Source of the DNA: Nitrosopumilus sp. LS_AOA
Lineage (GTDB): Archaea > Thermoproteota > Nitrososphaeria > Nitrososphaerales > Nitrosopumilaceae
Length of the DNA stretch: 64,000 bases
NCBI GenBank assembly: GCA_001543015.1
Contig: LFLC01000025.1
Span: forward strand, 124,001-188,000
Direction: 5' to 3'
Shown: positions 1 through 8,740 of the stretch, in pieces
Layout: every line of letters starts with the position of its first letter
Numbering within the stretch: position 1 is the first letter of the stretch
Program-made: the position numbers and the translations under genes
Notes under the pieces: generated by a model
The model's database searches: none
Told to the model about the DNA's origin: nothing
Seen by the model: the letters and a program-made list of their open reading frames with translations, nothing else

Positions 1-526
1 CAGTAGTATCCCTCATTCTAATGGCCAATCTAATTACACTATCAAATAATTTATTGAGAATTTTACCTGTTACACCACTACTTTTTGCCTTTGCTAATGA
101 TAATACAATCTCATCAAATATTTCTTGTTTTCCAACAACAACAGAATCTAATCCAGATGCTAAACGCAATAAATGAAGATATACATCATCTCCCTTGTAT
201 ACTTCAAGGGTTTGATCAAAATGATCAATGTCTATTTGTTCTAATGTAGATAGAGATACCCAAGTATTTTTTATTTTATTTAATACAAGAGCTTTTCCTT
301 CTGATCTTCGTGCATCAGGAGAATCTTTTGATTCAGTATTACTTACTGTAAAAATTTCAACTCTACTTGCAGTTTGAATAATAATACATTCATCTACGCC
401 AGGAATTTTTTTAAATTCTTCACAAGCTACTTGTACATCTTTGAAAGTAAATTTAGATAATGTATGTAATGGAATATTTTTGAAGGTTACTCTTGCATTC
501 ATTACATCAAAATTAACTTGACTCAA
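1..526 (-). CDS. hemA: glutamyl-tRNA reductase, N-terminal part (cut by window edge)
   Basis: This enzyme makes glutamate-1-semialdehyde from glutamyl-tRNA(Glu), the first step of C5 tetrapyrrole synthesis (haem, sirohaem, cobalamin). About 175 residues are visible; the rest lies beyond the left edge. Family landmarks are a QTxSRVEIF segment near residues 51-59 and the SGLDSVVVGKQEI block near residues 130-145. The usual nucleophile motif is TCNR, but here it reads TASR with Ala at residue 53 (codon 368-370). The chosen start is TTG at 526, because a GGTGAT ribosome site lies 5 bases before it; ATG at 502 is the alternative. The gene follows the 539-1252 gene with a 12-base gap, so the two are probably co-transcribed. 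Confidence 0.85.
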   Translation of the reverse strand, partial: MSQVNFDVMNARVTFKNIPLHTLSKFTFKDVQVACEEFKKIPGVDECIIIQTASRVEIFTVSNTESKDSPDARRSEGKALVLNKIKNTWVSLSTLEQIDIDHFDQTLEVYKGDDVYLHLLRLASGLDSVVVGKQEIFDEIVLSLAKAKSSGVTGKILNKLFDSVIRLAIRMRDTT

Positions 527-538
527 ACCATATCACCA

Positions 539-1252
539 TTAAGAAAGTTTACTTCGTCCACCTTTAGCAGTTCTGAAAACATTCATTCCAATGTAAAAAT
601 TTTCATGTATTGATTCTAAATATTTAATATCATTTGCAGCATTAAGGATTTCTTTTTCAGTAGATTCAGGATCATTTTTTAGTTTTTCAAAGTTTAATTT
701 GGATTCATCTAAAAAGTCGTTAACTCCACGTTCATAATTTGACATGCCCTTAAACTCTGGACTTAAAACATTTTCAGGAACATATGCAGGGGTTTGATCT
801 TTTGGAGTTTCTGCGGTTCTTGTAAGAGATGCTTGTTGTTCAGGTGTGAGAATTGGTCGAGGGAATCTATCTTTTTTATCTAAAAAGAATTCGGGTTCAC
901 TCATATCTCGTCTAAAAATTTCTTCGCCTTGTCGCTTGAAGGTATAAGTAGATTTTTTTGCAGTTTCTGCTTTAACTTCATTTGTAATTGCTTTGTATTC
1001 TGCTTCTGCTGCAGATTCTGCTTCTGCTTTTGCTGCTTTTGCTTTGGCAATTGCTTCAGCAACTGCTGCTTCTGCTTCTTCGGCTATTTTAGATGCAGCT
1101 TCTGCTTTTGCTGCCGCATCCATTGCTAATTTTGATTCATCAACAGTTTCTACTGATTCTTTTTTCCCAGTTTCTTTTGCTGATGGTTTTTCTGATGCTG
1201 AATTTTCACTAGTTTTTACTTTTTCAGAATCTTTTTTCTCTTCAGACATCAT
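539..1252 (-). CDS. Ala/Glu/Lys-rich coiled-coil protein of unknown function
   Basis: A 237-residue soluble protein I do not recognise by function. The first 40 residues are Lys/Glu/Ser-rich and probably disordered. Residues about 42-92 are an Ala/Glu/Lys repeat with strong helical, coiled-coil character. The C-terminal 120 residues are mixed and look folded (FFLDKKDRFPRPIL near residue 122, then a helical end). There are no membrane segments or cysteines. It lies directly upstream of hemA on the same strand. The start is Met-Met; GTGAT lies just before them and would suit the second ATG at 1249. A role in tetrapyrrole synthesis is only a guess from position. Confidence 0.75.
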   Translation of the reverse strand: MMSEEKKDSEKVKTSENSASEKPSAKETGKKESVETVDESKLAMDAAAKAEAASKIAEEAEAAVAEAIAKAKAAKAEAESAAEAEYKAITNEVKAETAKKSTYTFKRQGEEIFRRDMSEPEFFLDKKDRFPRPILTPEQQASLTRTAETPKDQTPAYVPENVLSPEFKGMSNYERGVNDFLDESKLNFEKLKNDPESTEKEILNAANDIKYLESIHENFYIGMNVFRTAKGGRSKLS

Positions 1253-1392
1253 AAAATCACTGAGATTGCCCGAATTTTAATATTTTTGTAAGAGAAAAAT
1301 CTGTTTTTTCTGTCTCATTACTAAAATAGATACGATATGACCCTAATCGATCAATAAAAATAATTTTCAAATAAATGAATTTAAAGAAATAA

Positions 1393-1470
1393 TGGCGCCC
1401 TCGGCGGGATTTGAACACGCGTCTCAACCGTGACAGGGTCGAATTCTAGACCAGACTATACTACAAGGGC
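1393..1470 (-). tRNA. tRNA-Asp (GTC)
   Basis: Read on the minus strand, the acceptor stem GCCCTTG pairs with CGAGGGC. The anticodon arm is CGACC-CTGTCAC-GGTTG with anticodon GTC, and the T-arm contains GTTCAAATC. Discriminator G is followed by an encoded CCA. There is no intron. Confidence 0.93.
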
Positions 1471-1565
1471 ACAAGTAGAGTGAATTGAAATGCCAGATTA
1501 AAAGTTTCGGTCACAACAAAAAATTTGTAAAAGACTAAATTATACGCGTGAAACATTTTTCATGA

Positions 1566-1639
1566 GGGTCTATGGCGCAGCCAGGTAGCGCACCGGACTT
1601 TTAATCCGGTTGTCTAGGGTCCGAATCCCTATAGACCCG
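1566..1639 (+). tRNA. tRNA-Lys (TTT)
   Basis: The acceptor GGGTCTA pairs with TAGACCC. The anticodon arm CCGGA-CTTTTAA-TCCGG gives anticodon TTT. The T-arm AGGGTCCGAATCCCT is intact and the discriminator is G. CCA is not encoded (CTA follows). There is no intron. Confidence 0.95.
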
Positions 1640-1658
1640 CTACTTTTCTTTATCTTAT

Positions 1659-3119
1659 CTATTTGATAATCTCATTGATTTGTTTCATAAAGGATTCAAT
1701 AGAAGAATTGATCTTGTTTTCTCTTTCAGTAATATCTGCCCTATACTGATTAATCATTTGAATTCTATTAGAAATCATCCTTTTTTGTTCATCATAGCCT
1801 GAAGAGCCATATGATTTTCTATCTTGTAAAGATGAGACAACTGTAGTTGTAGAAATAATTTTTGAGACAATTTTTGGATCAACTTTAGTGTCAATTACGG
1901 ATTTTTTTATTTCTGAGAAAGTTAATTTTGAAAGAGGTTTTTTTGATTGGTGAGCTAACTGAACTAAAATACCTGAAATTTTATGAGTTACTCGAAAAGG
2001 AATTCCTTCTTTAACTAATTTTTCAGCAATATCAAGTGCAATAAGATTACTTGATTCGGTTACTTTTTTCATTTGTTTTTCATTTACTTTCAAAGTAAGA
2101 AGAATTGATTTTAAAATTAATAATGCACTAATAGAAATTTTTGAGGTAGACCAAATAGAGGATTTAATTTGTTGTAAATCACGCCCGTAACCTGTTGCTA
2201 GTCCTTTGATAGTAGTTAGAATGGCAGTTAGATTTCCAATTACTTCGGCAGTTTTACCTCTAGTCAATTCTAAAATATCAGGATTTTTCTTTTGTGGCAT
2301 TACACTTGATGGAGATGTAAATTCATCTGCAAGTTCAATAAAAGAGAATTCAGAGGTAGACCAAATTACAAAATCTTCTGAAATTTTACTTAGATTAGTC
2401 ATCAAAATTGAAATCATTGCAACGTACTCTGCTACAAAATCACGTGTACTTGTTGCATCAATTGAGTTCTCAACAACATCATCAAAACCTAACATCTTTG
2501 CAGTGCTATGTCTATCAATTGGGATGCTTGTTCCGCCAACAGGTCCTGCACCAAGTGGACTTTGGTTAACTCGTTGAAATGTTCCATAGAGTCTTTCAAA
2601 ATCTCTAGACAATGCAGCGGCATGAGCTAAAAGATAATGAGAAAATAAACCAGCTTGAGCTTGTTGAAGATGAGTATAAAGGGGCATGATTGTTTTTTGA
2701 TGGTTTTTAGCCACAGAAACAAGGGATTCTATAGTATCTAGTATACAATTACAAATTATGTTAATATCATCTCGAATTTTCATTCTAATATCTAAAACAA
2801 CCTGATCGTTTCTTGATCTTGCAGTATGCATTTTTCCTCCACTTGCCATACCGGCTTTTTTGATTACAAGGGATTCAATTAATTCATGAATATCTTCGGC
2901 GCCTGATGATAAATCAAATTTTTCTTTTTTTAAATTTTCTAAAGCAGATAAAATTTTTTTTGCGTCATTTTTTGTAATAATATCATTTTGATATAGCATC
3001 AACGAATGTGCTTGACTACCAAGAATATCATACATTGCAATTTCAGAATCATCATTAATTGATGAAACATAATCTAAAGTAATGTCACTCAAATCAGTAC
3101 CAAGACGTGACCGATACAT
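1659..3119 (-). CDS. argH: argininosuccinate lyase
   Basis: A cytosolic enzyme that splits argininosuccinate into arginine and fumarate, the last step of arginine synthesis. The 486-residue length is normal for the fumarase/aspartase superfamily. Visible signatures are the flexible-loop block SPSSVMPQKKNPD near residue 280, the substrate segment KMHTARSRNDQV near residue 95, and GGTSIPIDRHSTA near residue 200. The neighbouring gene (start 3169) is divergent, with its own TATA box. The start is ATG. Confidence 0.95.
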   Translation of the reverse strand: MYRSRLGTDLSDITLDYVSSINDDSEIAMYDILGSQAHSLMLYQNDIITKNDAKKILSALENLKKEKFDLSSGAEDIHELIESLVIKKAGMASGGKMHTARSRNDQVVLDIRMKIRDDINIICNCILDTIESLVSVAKNHQKTIMPLYTHLQQAQAGLFSHYLLAHAAALSRDFERLYGTFQRVNQSPLGAGPVGGTSIPIDRHSTAKMLGFDDVVENSIDATSTRDFVAEYVAMISILMTNLSKISEDFVIWSTSEFSFIELADEFTSPSSVMPQKKNPDILELTRGKTAEVIGNLTAILTTIKGLATGYGRDLQQIKSSIWSTSKISISALLILKSILLTLKVNEKQMKKVTESSNLIALDIAEKLVKEGIPFRVTHKISGILVQLAHQSKKPLSKLTFSEIKKSVIDTKVDPKIVSKIISTTTVVSSLQDRKSYGSSGYDEQKRMISNRIQMINQYRADITERENKINSSIESFMKQINEIIK

Positions 3120-3140
3120 TACCTAAGGTTCTAGAATGGT

Positions 3141-3148
3141 TATATATA
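3141..3148 (+). promoter_or_regulatory. TATA box of the MIP18-family gene
   Basis: TATATATA is centred about 25 bp before the ATG at 3169, the spacing expected for a leaderless archaeal transcript. It supports that ATG over the upstream in-frame ATG at 3136, which would be read through the promoter itself. Confidence 0.6.
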
Positions 3149-3168
3149 GCATCGACGCTTTTTCGGAC

Positions 3169-3492
3169 ATGAGTCAAGACATTAAACAAATGCGAGTAAA
3201 AATATTCGATGAGTTATCAAAGATTGTAGATCCAGAAATTAACACATCAATTGTTGAATTGGAATTAATTGATGAAGTTGATATCAAAGACAGTAATGTC
3301 AAAGTAGATTTACATCTTACCAGTCCATTTTGTCCAGCAGTATTTGGTTTTAAGATTTGTCAAGATGTCCACGATAATTTATTGAATGTGGATGGAGTTG
3401 ATGATGTTAAAGTAAATGTATCAAACCACTTTATGGCAGAACAGATTAACAATCAAGTAAACAATAGTCCAAAACCAAAAAAACTGGGTTAA
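3169..3492 (+). CDS. MIP18/DUF59 family protein (iron-sulfur cluster assembly)
   Basis: A protein of about 107 residues with the DUF59/MIP18 fold. It starts with the helix leading to IVDPEIN, followed by the strand-rich core and the SPFCPAVFGF segment, whose Cys sits where SufT/MIP18 proteins often carry one. Family members help assemble or target Fe-S clusters, or act beside Mrp/ApbC scaffold ATPases. That role is from the family, not shown here. The tail is Asn/Pro/Lys-rich. The stop overlaps the end of sdhB, which is convergent. The fumarate reductase/SDH complex next door is rich in Fe-S clusters, so the context fits. Confidence 0.8.
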   Translation: MSQDIKQMRVKIFDELSKIVDPEINTSIVELELIDEVDIKDSNVKVDLHLTSPFCPAVFGFKICQDVHDNLLNVDGVDDVKVNVSNHFMAEQINNQVNNSPKPKKLG

Positions 3493-4256
3493 CTTCTAAA
3501 ACCTAACAAATATCCTCTAAGGAGTTGAATTCCCATAGCAGGGTCAACACCTTTTGGACATACTTGACTACAAGAGCCAGCAAAATGACATCTCCATATA
3601 CCATGAGATTCATCAATAATTTTGAGTCGAGAATCTTTTCCCTTATCTCTACTATCTGCAACATATCGGTATGCCTGAGCTAATGCCTGAGGTCCTACAA
3701 ATGAAGAATCTGTTGCCATCGTAGGACATGCTGAATTACATAAACCACATTTGATACAATTAGCAAATTGGATGTACTGTTCTACTTCTTCAGGGGTTTG
3801 TAAAAATTCTCGTTCGTCAGTTTCAAGTTCTGTATCATCTCGAATAAGATATGGTTTAATTTTTTGATGAGTATCAAATAATCTTTCAAACTTTACTGCC
3901 AAATCACGAATTATTGGAAAATTATTCATAGGTTCAACTGTAACAACATTAGAGTCTAATTCACTAATTTTTGTAAAACATGCTAATCTTGGTTTTCCGT
4001 TAATCATCATTCCACATGAGCCACATGTTGCTTGTCTACAAGAATAACGAACTGCTACTGAATGATCAAAGTGTTTTTTGACTTCAAGAATTGCTTCAAG
4101 AACTGTTGTCCACTTTTCATATGGAACAGTAAATTCCATAAACTTACTTGAATCATCATGTTCAGGATTATATCTAAAAATTTTTAGTGTGATTGATTTT
4201 GATGAGGAAACTGGTGTAGATACCTGCTCTTCTGCAATATGAGATACTAGTGCCAT
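3489..4256 (-). CDS. sdhB: succinate dehydrogenase iron-sulfur subunit
   Basis: Passes electrons from the flavoprotein to the membrane anchors in complex II. All cluster ligands are visible: [2Fe-2S] Cys at about 73, 78, 81 and 93; [4Fe-4S] CIKCGLCNSACP at 167-178; and the [3Fe-4S] site CHFAGSCSQVCPKG at 223-235. The 255-residue length is normal. It is the last gene of sdhA-C-D-B, three bases after sdhD. The third cluster lacks a fourth Cys, as in SQR/QFR-type enzymes, so this is not the extended-cysteine archaeal SdhE type. Confidence 0.93.
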   Translation of the reverse strand: MALVSHIAEEQVSTPVSSSKSITLKIFRYNPEHDDSSKFMEFTVPYEKWTTVLEAILEVKKHFDHSVAVRYSCRQATCGSCGMMINGKPRLACFTKISELDSNVVTVEPMNNFPIIRDLAVKFERLFDTHQKIKPYLIRDDTELETDEREFLQTPEEVEQYIQFANCIKCGLCNSACPTMATDSSFVGPQALAQAYRYVADSRDKGKDSRLKIIDESHGIWRCHFAGSCSQVCPKGVDPAMGIQLLRGYLLGFRS

Positions 4257-4259
4257 CCT

Positions 4260-4604
4260 CTATGTCATCCCCATGTTAGTTCTAATAATTGTATTTGAAC
4301 CATATGCTATTAAACCAAACATTGCAACTAAGCATCCATAAGAAACAGCTTTCTCATACATTCTCCCTTGCTTTAGTTCTAACAGAATTACTCTTAGTCC
4401 ATTAAATCCATGAACTGCAAGTAAAATGAGAATCAATTCCAACATTGCAGCATATGGGACAAATTTGTAATTAGCAAGTACGTTTTCATATTCTAAGGAT
4501 TCTACAAATCCTGTTGTAAGACGCATCAAAATGTGTACTGCCACTAGTGCAACTGCTGCCAAAGCAGTCCCATAGTGAATTTTCATTATTGTGCTTTCTC
4601 TCAT
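4260..4604 (-). CDS. sdhD: succinate dehydrogenase membrane anchor subunit (SdhD-like)
   Basis: About 114 residues with three predicted membrane helices (near residues 8-28, 45-66 and 83-105). His residues in TALAAVALVAVHI and VHGFNGLRVI are plausible haem or quinone-site ligands; the HxxNGLRV pattern is shared with the subunit encoded just upstream. The start at 4604 is chosen because GGTGA lies 5 bases before it. An ATG 12 bases earlier would overlap the previous gene by 11 bases. Assignment as D rather than C rests on gene order. Confidence 0.85.
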   Translation of the reverse strand: MRESTIMKIHYGTALAAVALVAVHILMRLTTGFVESLEYENVLANYKFVPYAAMLELILILLAVHGFNGLRVILLELKQGRMYEKAVSYGCLVAMFGLIAYGSNTIIRTNMGMT

Positions 4605-4605
4605 A

Positions 4606-5037
4606 TTACTCACCAAACATTACCGCCAAACCATACATCATTGCTACTGCCGCAAGAACAATTGCAGAATAGATACCTATTTTGTGTCTATAGTTTTGTG
4701 ATGCTGGGTCATATGGATAATCAGGTCTTGCAGGTTTTCCTACACCAACTCCCCCATGTCCCAACATTACTCTAACTCCATTAACAGTATGAAATACACA
4801 CATTCCAATTACAATTGCCAAAAAGATATGTCCGCCAGTAGTTTGAGTTAACTCTAAAAATTCATTCCACCCTACTTGACCTCGTAAAATATTACTTGTT
4901 TCATAAATATGAGCCACAAAATATGCCAACAAACCTAATCCACTTAATCGCATTAACAGATATGCTACTCTTTCAATTCCATATCTACGAGGATTGGCCA
5001 TTCCACCAATGCCTTCTTTATTTTCATCGTTAGTCAT
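4606..5037 (-). CDS. sdhC: succinate dehydrogenase cytochrome b/anchor subunit (SdhC-like)
   Basis: 143 residues with three membrane helices (about residues 25-45, 68-90 and 118-140). HIYETSN after helix 1 and FHTVNGVRVM in helix 2 carry the His residues expected for haem b coordination. It forms the membrane domain of complex II with the next gene. It abuts the sdhA stop codon and overlaps the sdhD leader, consistent with one operon. Confidence 0.87.
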   Translation of the reverse strand: MTNDENKEGIGGMANPRRYGIERVAYLLMRLSGLGLLAYFVAHIYETSNILRGQVGWNEFLELTQTTGGHIFLAIVIGMCVFHTVNGVRVMLGHGGVGVGKPARPDYPYDPASQNYRHKIGIYSAIVLAAVAMMYGLAVMFGE

Positions 5038-6750
5038 CTAATATTTTCTCTCCACTGGCTGATACTTAGTGATTGTTACAGGATGTGTTTTCATTATTGG
5101 TTCATTTGGATCATAATATGCAAGGGTATGATGTAAAAAGTTTGCATCATCTCTATTTGGATAATCAGTTCTTGCATGAGCTCCACGTGATTCTTTTCTA
5201 TTAATTGCACCAATTAAAACAATCTCGGCTACTCTAAACATAGAGTCAAGTTCCATTACATTTGAAAAATTAGTATTGTATTCTTTTGCTTTATCATCAA
5301 CATGTTTCCAAGTTTGTTTTTTTAGCTCACGAATTTTCTTAAGCCCATCAACAAGATCAGTTTCATTTCGATAAACATAGGCTTTGTCATTCATTGTATC
5401 AGTTAGTTGTTGTCTAATTTCATATGGATTAACATCGCCAGATCCTCTAAAAATTCCGTCATAGATTCTCTTTTCTTCTGCTACAACTAAATGATGAGGC
5501 CAAGGACTAGATTGTGTATTTTTTTGAATATATTCTGCGGCTAGCTCACCAGTGATTTTCCCCCAAACAATGCATTCGGAAGTGGAATTTGCACCTAAAC
5601 GATTTGATCCATGTACACTATTACAAGCAGCCTCGCCTGCAGCCCAAACGCCTTGTATTTCTGTTGCACCATCAATATCAGTATGAATTCCACCCATCAT
5701 ATAATGACAAACAGGTCTAACATCAAGCATTTCTTTTGCAGGATCAATTCCAGAAAACTTGATTGATATTTCTCTAATTCCTCCTAATTTTTCTTTAATT
5801 TTTTCATCGCCAATATGTCTTAAATCAAGTTTCATACAATCAACTCCAGTTTCATGTTTGAATCCATTCCCTTCTTGAATTTCAGTCATGATTGATCTTG
5901 ATACAATATCACGTGGAGCTAATTCCATTTTACTTGCAGCATATTTTTTCATAAATCGTTCACCTTTATTGTTAAGAAGGAAAGCTCCTTCGCCTCTTGC
6001 ACCTTCTGTGATCAAAATTCCAGAGGGTAAAATTCCCGTAGGATGAAATTGTACAAACTCCATATCTTTTAGTGCCATACCAGCACGATATCCCATATCC
6101 AAACCATCAGGAGTTGAAGATAATGCATAAGTTGAAAAGCTATACAATCTACCTGCACCACCAGTTGCAATGATGAGAGCTTTTCCTTTAATTGTGTAAA
6201 ATGTTCCTGATGATAATTCTATTGCAGTAAGTCCCATGAATCGTTTCCCATCATGAATAATTGATGTTGCAAACCATTCGTTAAGATATTCAATATTTTC
6301 ATATTTTTGACAAGTGTCATACAGTGTTTGCATTTCAAAGAAACCAACTTTGTCTGATGCATACGTTGCTCTTGGAAAACTATAACCACCAAAATTTCTT
6401 TGATCAATTCTTCCATCAGGTCGTCTAGACCATGGCATTCCCCAATGATCTAATTGATGTATTTCTTTTGGCATTTCAACACAAAGTCTTTCTGCAACAT
6501 CTTGGTCTGCAAGAAAATCACTTCCCTTTACAGTGTCATAAATATGAGATTCAATTGTATCTCCTTCTTCTTCAAAAAGTACTGCAGCAGTTCCACCTTC
6601 TGCAGAAACAGAATGAGAACGCATAACTTGTACTTTAGAAACAACACCAATTTTGAGATGTGGTCCTTTTTTTGCAGCAGCAATTGCTGCTCTTAATCCA
6701 GCAAGACCAGAACCACAAATAATCAAATCAAAATTAAGCGAATCAACCAT
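5038..6750 (-). CDS. sdhA: succinate dehydrogenase flavoprotein subunit
   Basis: The FAD-containing subunit that oxidises succinate to fumarate. The N-terminal dinucleotide fold is LIICGSGLAGLRAA (residues about 9-22). The flavin-attachment stretch is HSVSAEGGTAAV near residues 46-57, and the active site includes QFHPTG, a TEGARGEGA block and HxxMGGIHTD. 570 residues is typical. It is the first gene of the operon; a TATA-like box (ATATTTATCC read on the minus strand, near 6780) lies about 30 bp upstream. The divergent padR gene starts 95 bp away, so PadR could influence this operon (inference). Confidence 0.95.
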   Translation of the reverse strand: MVDSLNFDLIICGSGLAGLRAAIAAAKKGPHLKIGVVSKVQVMRSHSVSAEGGTAAVLFEEEGDTIESHIYDTVKGSDFLADQDVAERLCVEMPKEIHQLDHWGMPWSRRPDGRIDQRNFGGYSFPRATYASDKVGFFEMQTLYDTCQKYENIEYLNEWFATSIIHDGKRFMGLTAIELSSGTFYTIKGKALIIATGGAGRLYSFSTYALSSTPDGLDMGYRAGMALKDMEFVQFHPTGILPSGILITEGARGEGAFLLNNKGERFMKKYAASKMELAPRDIVSRSIMTEIQEGNGFKHETGVDCMKLDLRHIGDEKIKEKLGGIREISIKFSGIDPAKEMLDVRPVCHYMMGGIHTDIDGATEIQGVWAAGEAACNSVHGSNRLGANSTSECIVWGKITGELAAEYIQKNTQSSPWPHHLVVAEEKRIYDGIFRGSGDVNPYEIRQQLTDTMNDKAYVYRNETDLVDGLKKIRELKKQTWKHVDDKAKEYNTNFSNVMELDSMFRVAEIVLIGAINRKESRGAHARTDYPNRDDANFLHHTLAYYDPNEPIMKTHPVTITKYQPVERKY

Positions 6751-6823
6751 TTTTCAGACAAACTTGCTTTGGGTGGGATAAATATGTAGTAATTGCTAGG
6801 CATGATCCATAATATTGAAATAT

Positions 6824-6847
6824 ATCACTAGTGATATCACTAGTGAT
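6824..6847. promoter_or_regulatory. perfect tandem palindrome, probable PadR operator
   Basis: ATCACTAGTGAT occurs twice head to tail, so the whole 24 bp is also a perfect palindrome. It lies between a TATA-like AATATATC (about 6819-6826) and the chosen ATG at 6846, overlapping the start codon. A dimeric winged-helix repressor bound here would block initiation, so autoregulation by PadR is the simplest reading. Confidence 0.65.
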
Positions 6848-7355
6848 GATTTCAGAGTGGTTTCAGAGGGTTGGAAGTTCTGTACCAAGAGGGTTCTCAA
6901 GGTATTTCATTTTAGAATTATTGAAAAAAAAGGCCCATACTGGAAAAGAGATTATCAATTATGCAGTAGAACAAAGTAACGGGATTTGGAAGCCATCCCC
7001 AGGATTAATCTATCCTTTGTTAGGTAGATTACTGGATGAAGGGCTAATTGAGGAAACAAAAGATGGCAGATATCAATTAACGAAAAAAGGTGCAGAAACC
7101 GCACAAGATGTAGATAAGGTTAATGAAATTGTGAAAAAACAACTGGATGTTTTATTTAGATTAGGAAATGTAGGAAGATTTGTCGCAATTGATATTTTAG
7201 AAAAAATTTCAACAATGGGATCTATCTTGAGTTCAAATTTTGCAAATTTGACTGAAGATGAAACGAAAAAATACAAAGAGTTTTTGGAATTGGAATTGGA
7301 AAAAATTCAAGATAAAGATGTAAAGAAGAAGGGTAAGGAAATAAAAATAGAATAA
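6846..7355 (+). CDS. PadR-family transcriptional regulator
   Basis: About 169 residues. Residues about 12-80 are a PadR winged helix: a RYFILELLKKKAHTGKEI start, the PSPGLIYPLLGRLLDEGLI recognition region and the GRYQLTKKG wing. The remaining half is helical and likely mediates dimerisation; the tail is Lys-rich. ATG at 6846 is chosen; GTG at 6831 lies inside the palindrome. The gene is divergent from sdhA. The ligand and target genes cannot be read from the sequence. Confidence 0.85.
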   Translation: MISEWFQRVGSSVPRGFSRYFILELLKKKAHTGKEIINYAVEQSNGIWKPSPGLIYPLLGRLLDEGLIEETKDGRYQLTKKGAETAQDVDKVNEIVKKQLDVLFRLGNVGRFVAIDILEKISTMGSILSSNFANLTEDETKKYKEFLELELEKIQDKDVKKKGKEIKIE

Positions 7356-7452
7356 TTGAGAAATTATTCTAAAAGAACCATACCAAAGGGAAAATATAAT
7401 TTATAATGAAAATCATTTAAAATCATAAATAATTCAGATAAAGTACACAATT

Positions 7453-8319
7453 ATGAAAAATTTAAAATCGATGTTAAAATCAAAAAAACCTTTAGTTATT
7501 CCAGGAGTATATGATGCACTGGGTGCAAAAATTGCTCAAAAAGTTGGATTTGATGCAATGTTCCAAACAGGTTATGGGACATCTGCAACCCTATTTGGAA
7601 TGCCGGATTTTGGATTTGTTGGAGCAGCAGAAACTGTGGATAATGCAAGACGCATATGTAGAGCAGTGTCAGTTCCAGTAATTGTTGATGCGGATACAGG
7701 GTATGGAAATGCATTAAGTGTATGGAAATTAGTAAAGGAGTTAGAATCAGCAGGGGCTGCTGGAATTTTTCTAGAAGATCAAAAATGGCCAAAGAGATGT
7801 GGACATATGCAAGGAAAAGAAATAGTTCCACAAGAAGAATATACAGAAAAATTATCTGCTGCAATTGATGCACGAGAAAATAAAGACTTCATAATTGTTG
7901 CAAGAACTGATGCAAGAGCTACTGAGGGATTAGATGAAGCAATTGAACGAGGAAAACAAAATAAAAAAACAGGAGCTGATGCAGTATTTGTAGAAGCTCC
8001 AAGATCATTAGATGAAATGAAAAGAATTGGAAAAGAAATCAATGCCCCATTAGTTGCAAACATGATTGAGGGAGGAGCTACACCATTAAGTTCTGCTGAA
8101 ACATTAAACAAAATGGGGTTTAAAATAATTCTATATCCTCTATCGGTATTATATGCAAATACGTTTGCAACAATGAATATTCTAAAAGAATTAAAAAAAT
8201 CAGGCGAAACAACAAAGTATAAACAAAAAGTGGTAAATTTTGATCAGTTCAATGATTTGGTGGAACTGGAAAAGTTCAGAAAAATGGAAAAAAAGTATGG
8301 GTTTTCAAAAATTAAGTAA
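7453..8319 (+). CDS. isocitrate lyase/PEP mutase superfamily protein
   Basis: A 288-residue TIM-barrel enzyme of the ICL/PEP-mutase superfamily, which cleaves or forms C-C or C-P bonds next to a carboxylate with Mg2+. Visible motifs are PGVYDALGAKIA near residue 18, the metal-binding VDADTGYGN near residue 82, and FLEDQKWPKRCGH near residue 109. KRCGH carries the catalytic Cys of isocitrate and methylisocitrate lyases. The length fits methylisocitrate lyase or oxaloacetate decarboxylase rather than classical isocitrate lyase. No malate synthase or citrate-cycle gene is adjacent, so the substrate is open. Confidence 0.85.
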   Translation: MKNLKSMLKSKKPLVIPGVYDALGAKIAQKVGFDAMFQTGYGTSATLFGMPDFGFVGAAETVDNARRICRAVSVPVIVDADTGYGNALSVWKLVKELESAGAAGIFLEDQKWPKRCGHMQGKEIVPQEEYTEKLSAAIDARENKDFIIVARTDARATEGLDEAIERGKQNKKTGADAVFVEAPRSLDEMKRIGKEINAPLVANMIEGGATPLSSAETLNKMGFKIILYPLSVLYANTFATMNILKELKKSGETTKYKQKVVNFDQFNDLVELEKFRKMEKKYGFSKIK

Positions 8320-8341
8320 AAGAAAGGATATAGAGTAAAGA

Positions 8342-8632
8342 TTAACTGTTTAGGGCTCTCTCTATTTTAATTTCAATTGTTGAAACATTTCTTGTTCTAC
8401 CGTCTTGTGATTCTAATGCTTCTGAATCAATTTTTATTTCACCAATAGTATAGCCTGCATTTTCTGTTTTTCGTGCAATGATTTGAGCTACATCTACAGC
8501 ACGACCAATACTCATACCTCGAGCTTTGATGCTGACGGATGGTAAGTTTGCCAATTGAATTAGCGTTGATGTTACATAAGCCATCAATGGTTTCTTACCA
8601 ATGAATACGGTGTCTCGGGTTTCATTTGACAT
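8342..8632 (-). CDS. albA: Alba DNA/RNA-binding chromatin protein
   Basis: A 96-residue Alba-fold protein that coats DNA and RNA. The DNA-contact motif is FIGKKPLMAYVTS at residues about 10-22, with the usual central Lys. The GMSIGRAVDVAQIIARK helix and the hairpin after it are intact. TTTAAATTAA on the minus strand at about 8653-8662 is centred some 26 bp before the ATG, suggesting a leaderless, strongly transcribed gene. It converges with the upstream lyase gene. Confidence 0.95.
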   Translation of the reverse strand: MSNETRDTVFIGKKPLMAYVTSTLIQLANLPSVSIKARGMSIGRAVDVAQIIARKTENAGYTIGEIKIDSEALESQDGRTRNVSTIEIKIERALNS

Positions 8633-8740
8633 GCTAATTTTGGTATTTAAGGTTAATTTAAAGCTAAATGGATTTTTTTGAACATAATCAAAAATAAATG
8701 AAAAATTTGAACTATTATTAACTATAAAAGATGATTTTAT

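Noticed and set aside
929-1280. Plus-strand ORFs rich in Cys/Phe/Ala/Ser across the Ala-rich gene
   Set aside because: They are the opposite strand of the Ala/Glu/Lys helix; the low-complexity composition is a codon mirror image.
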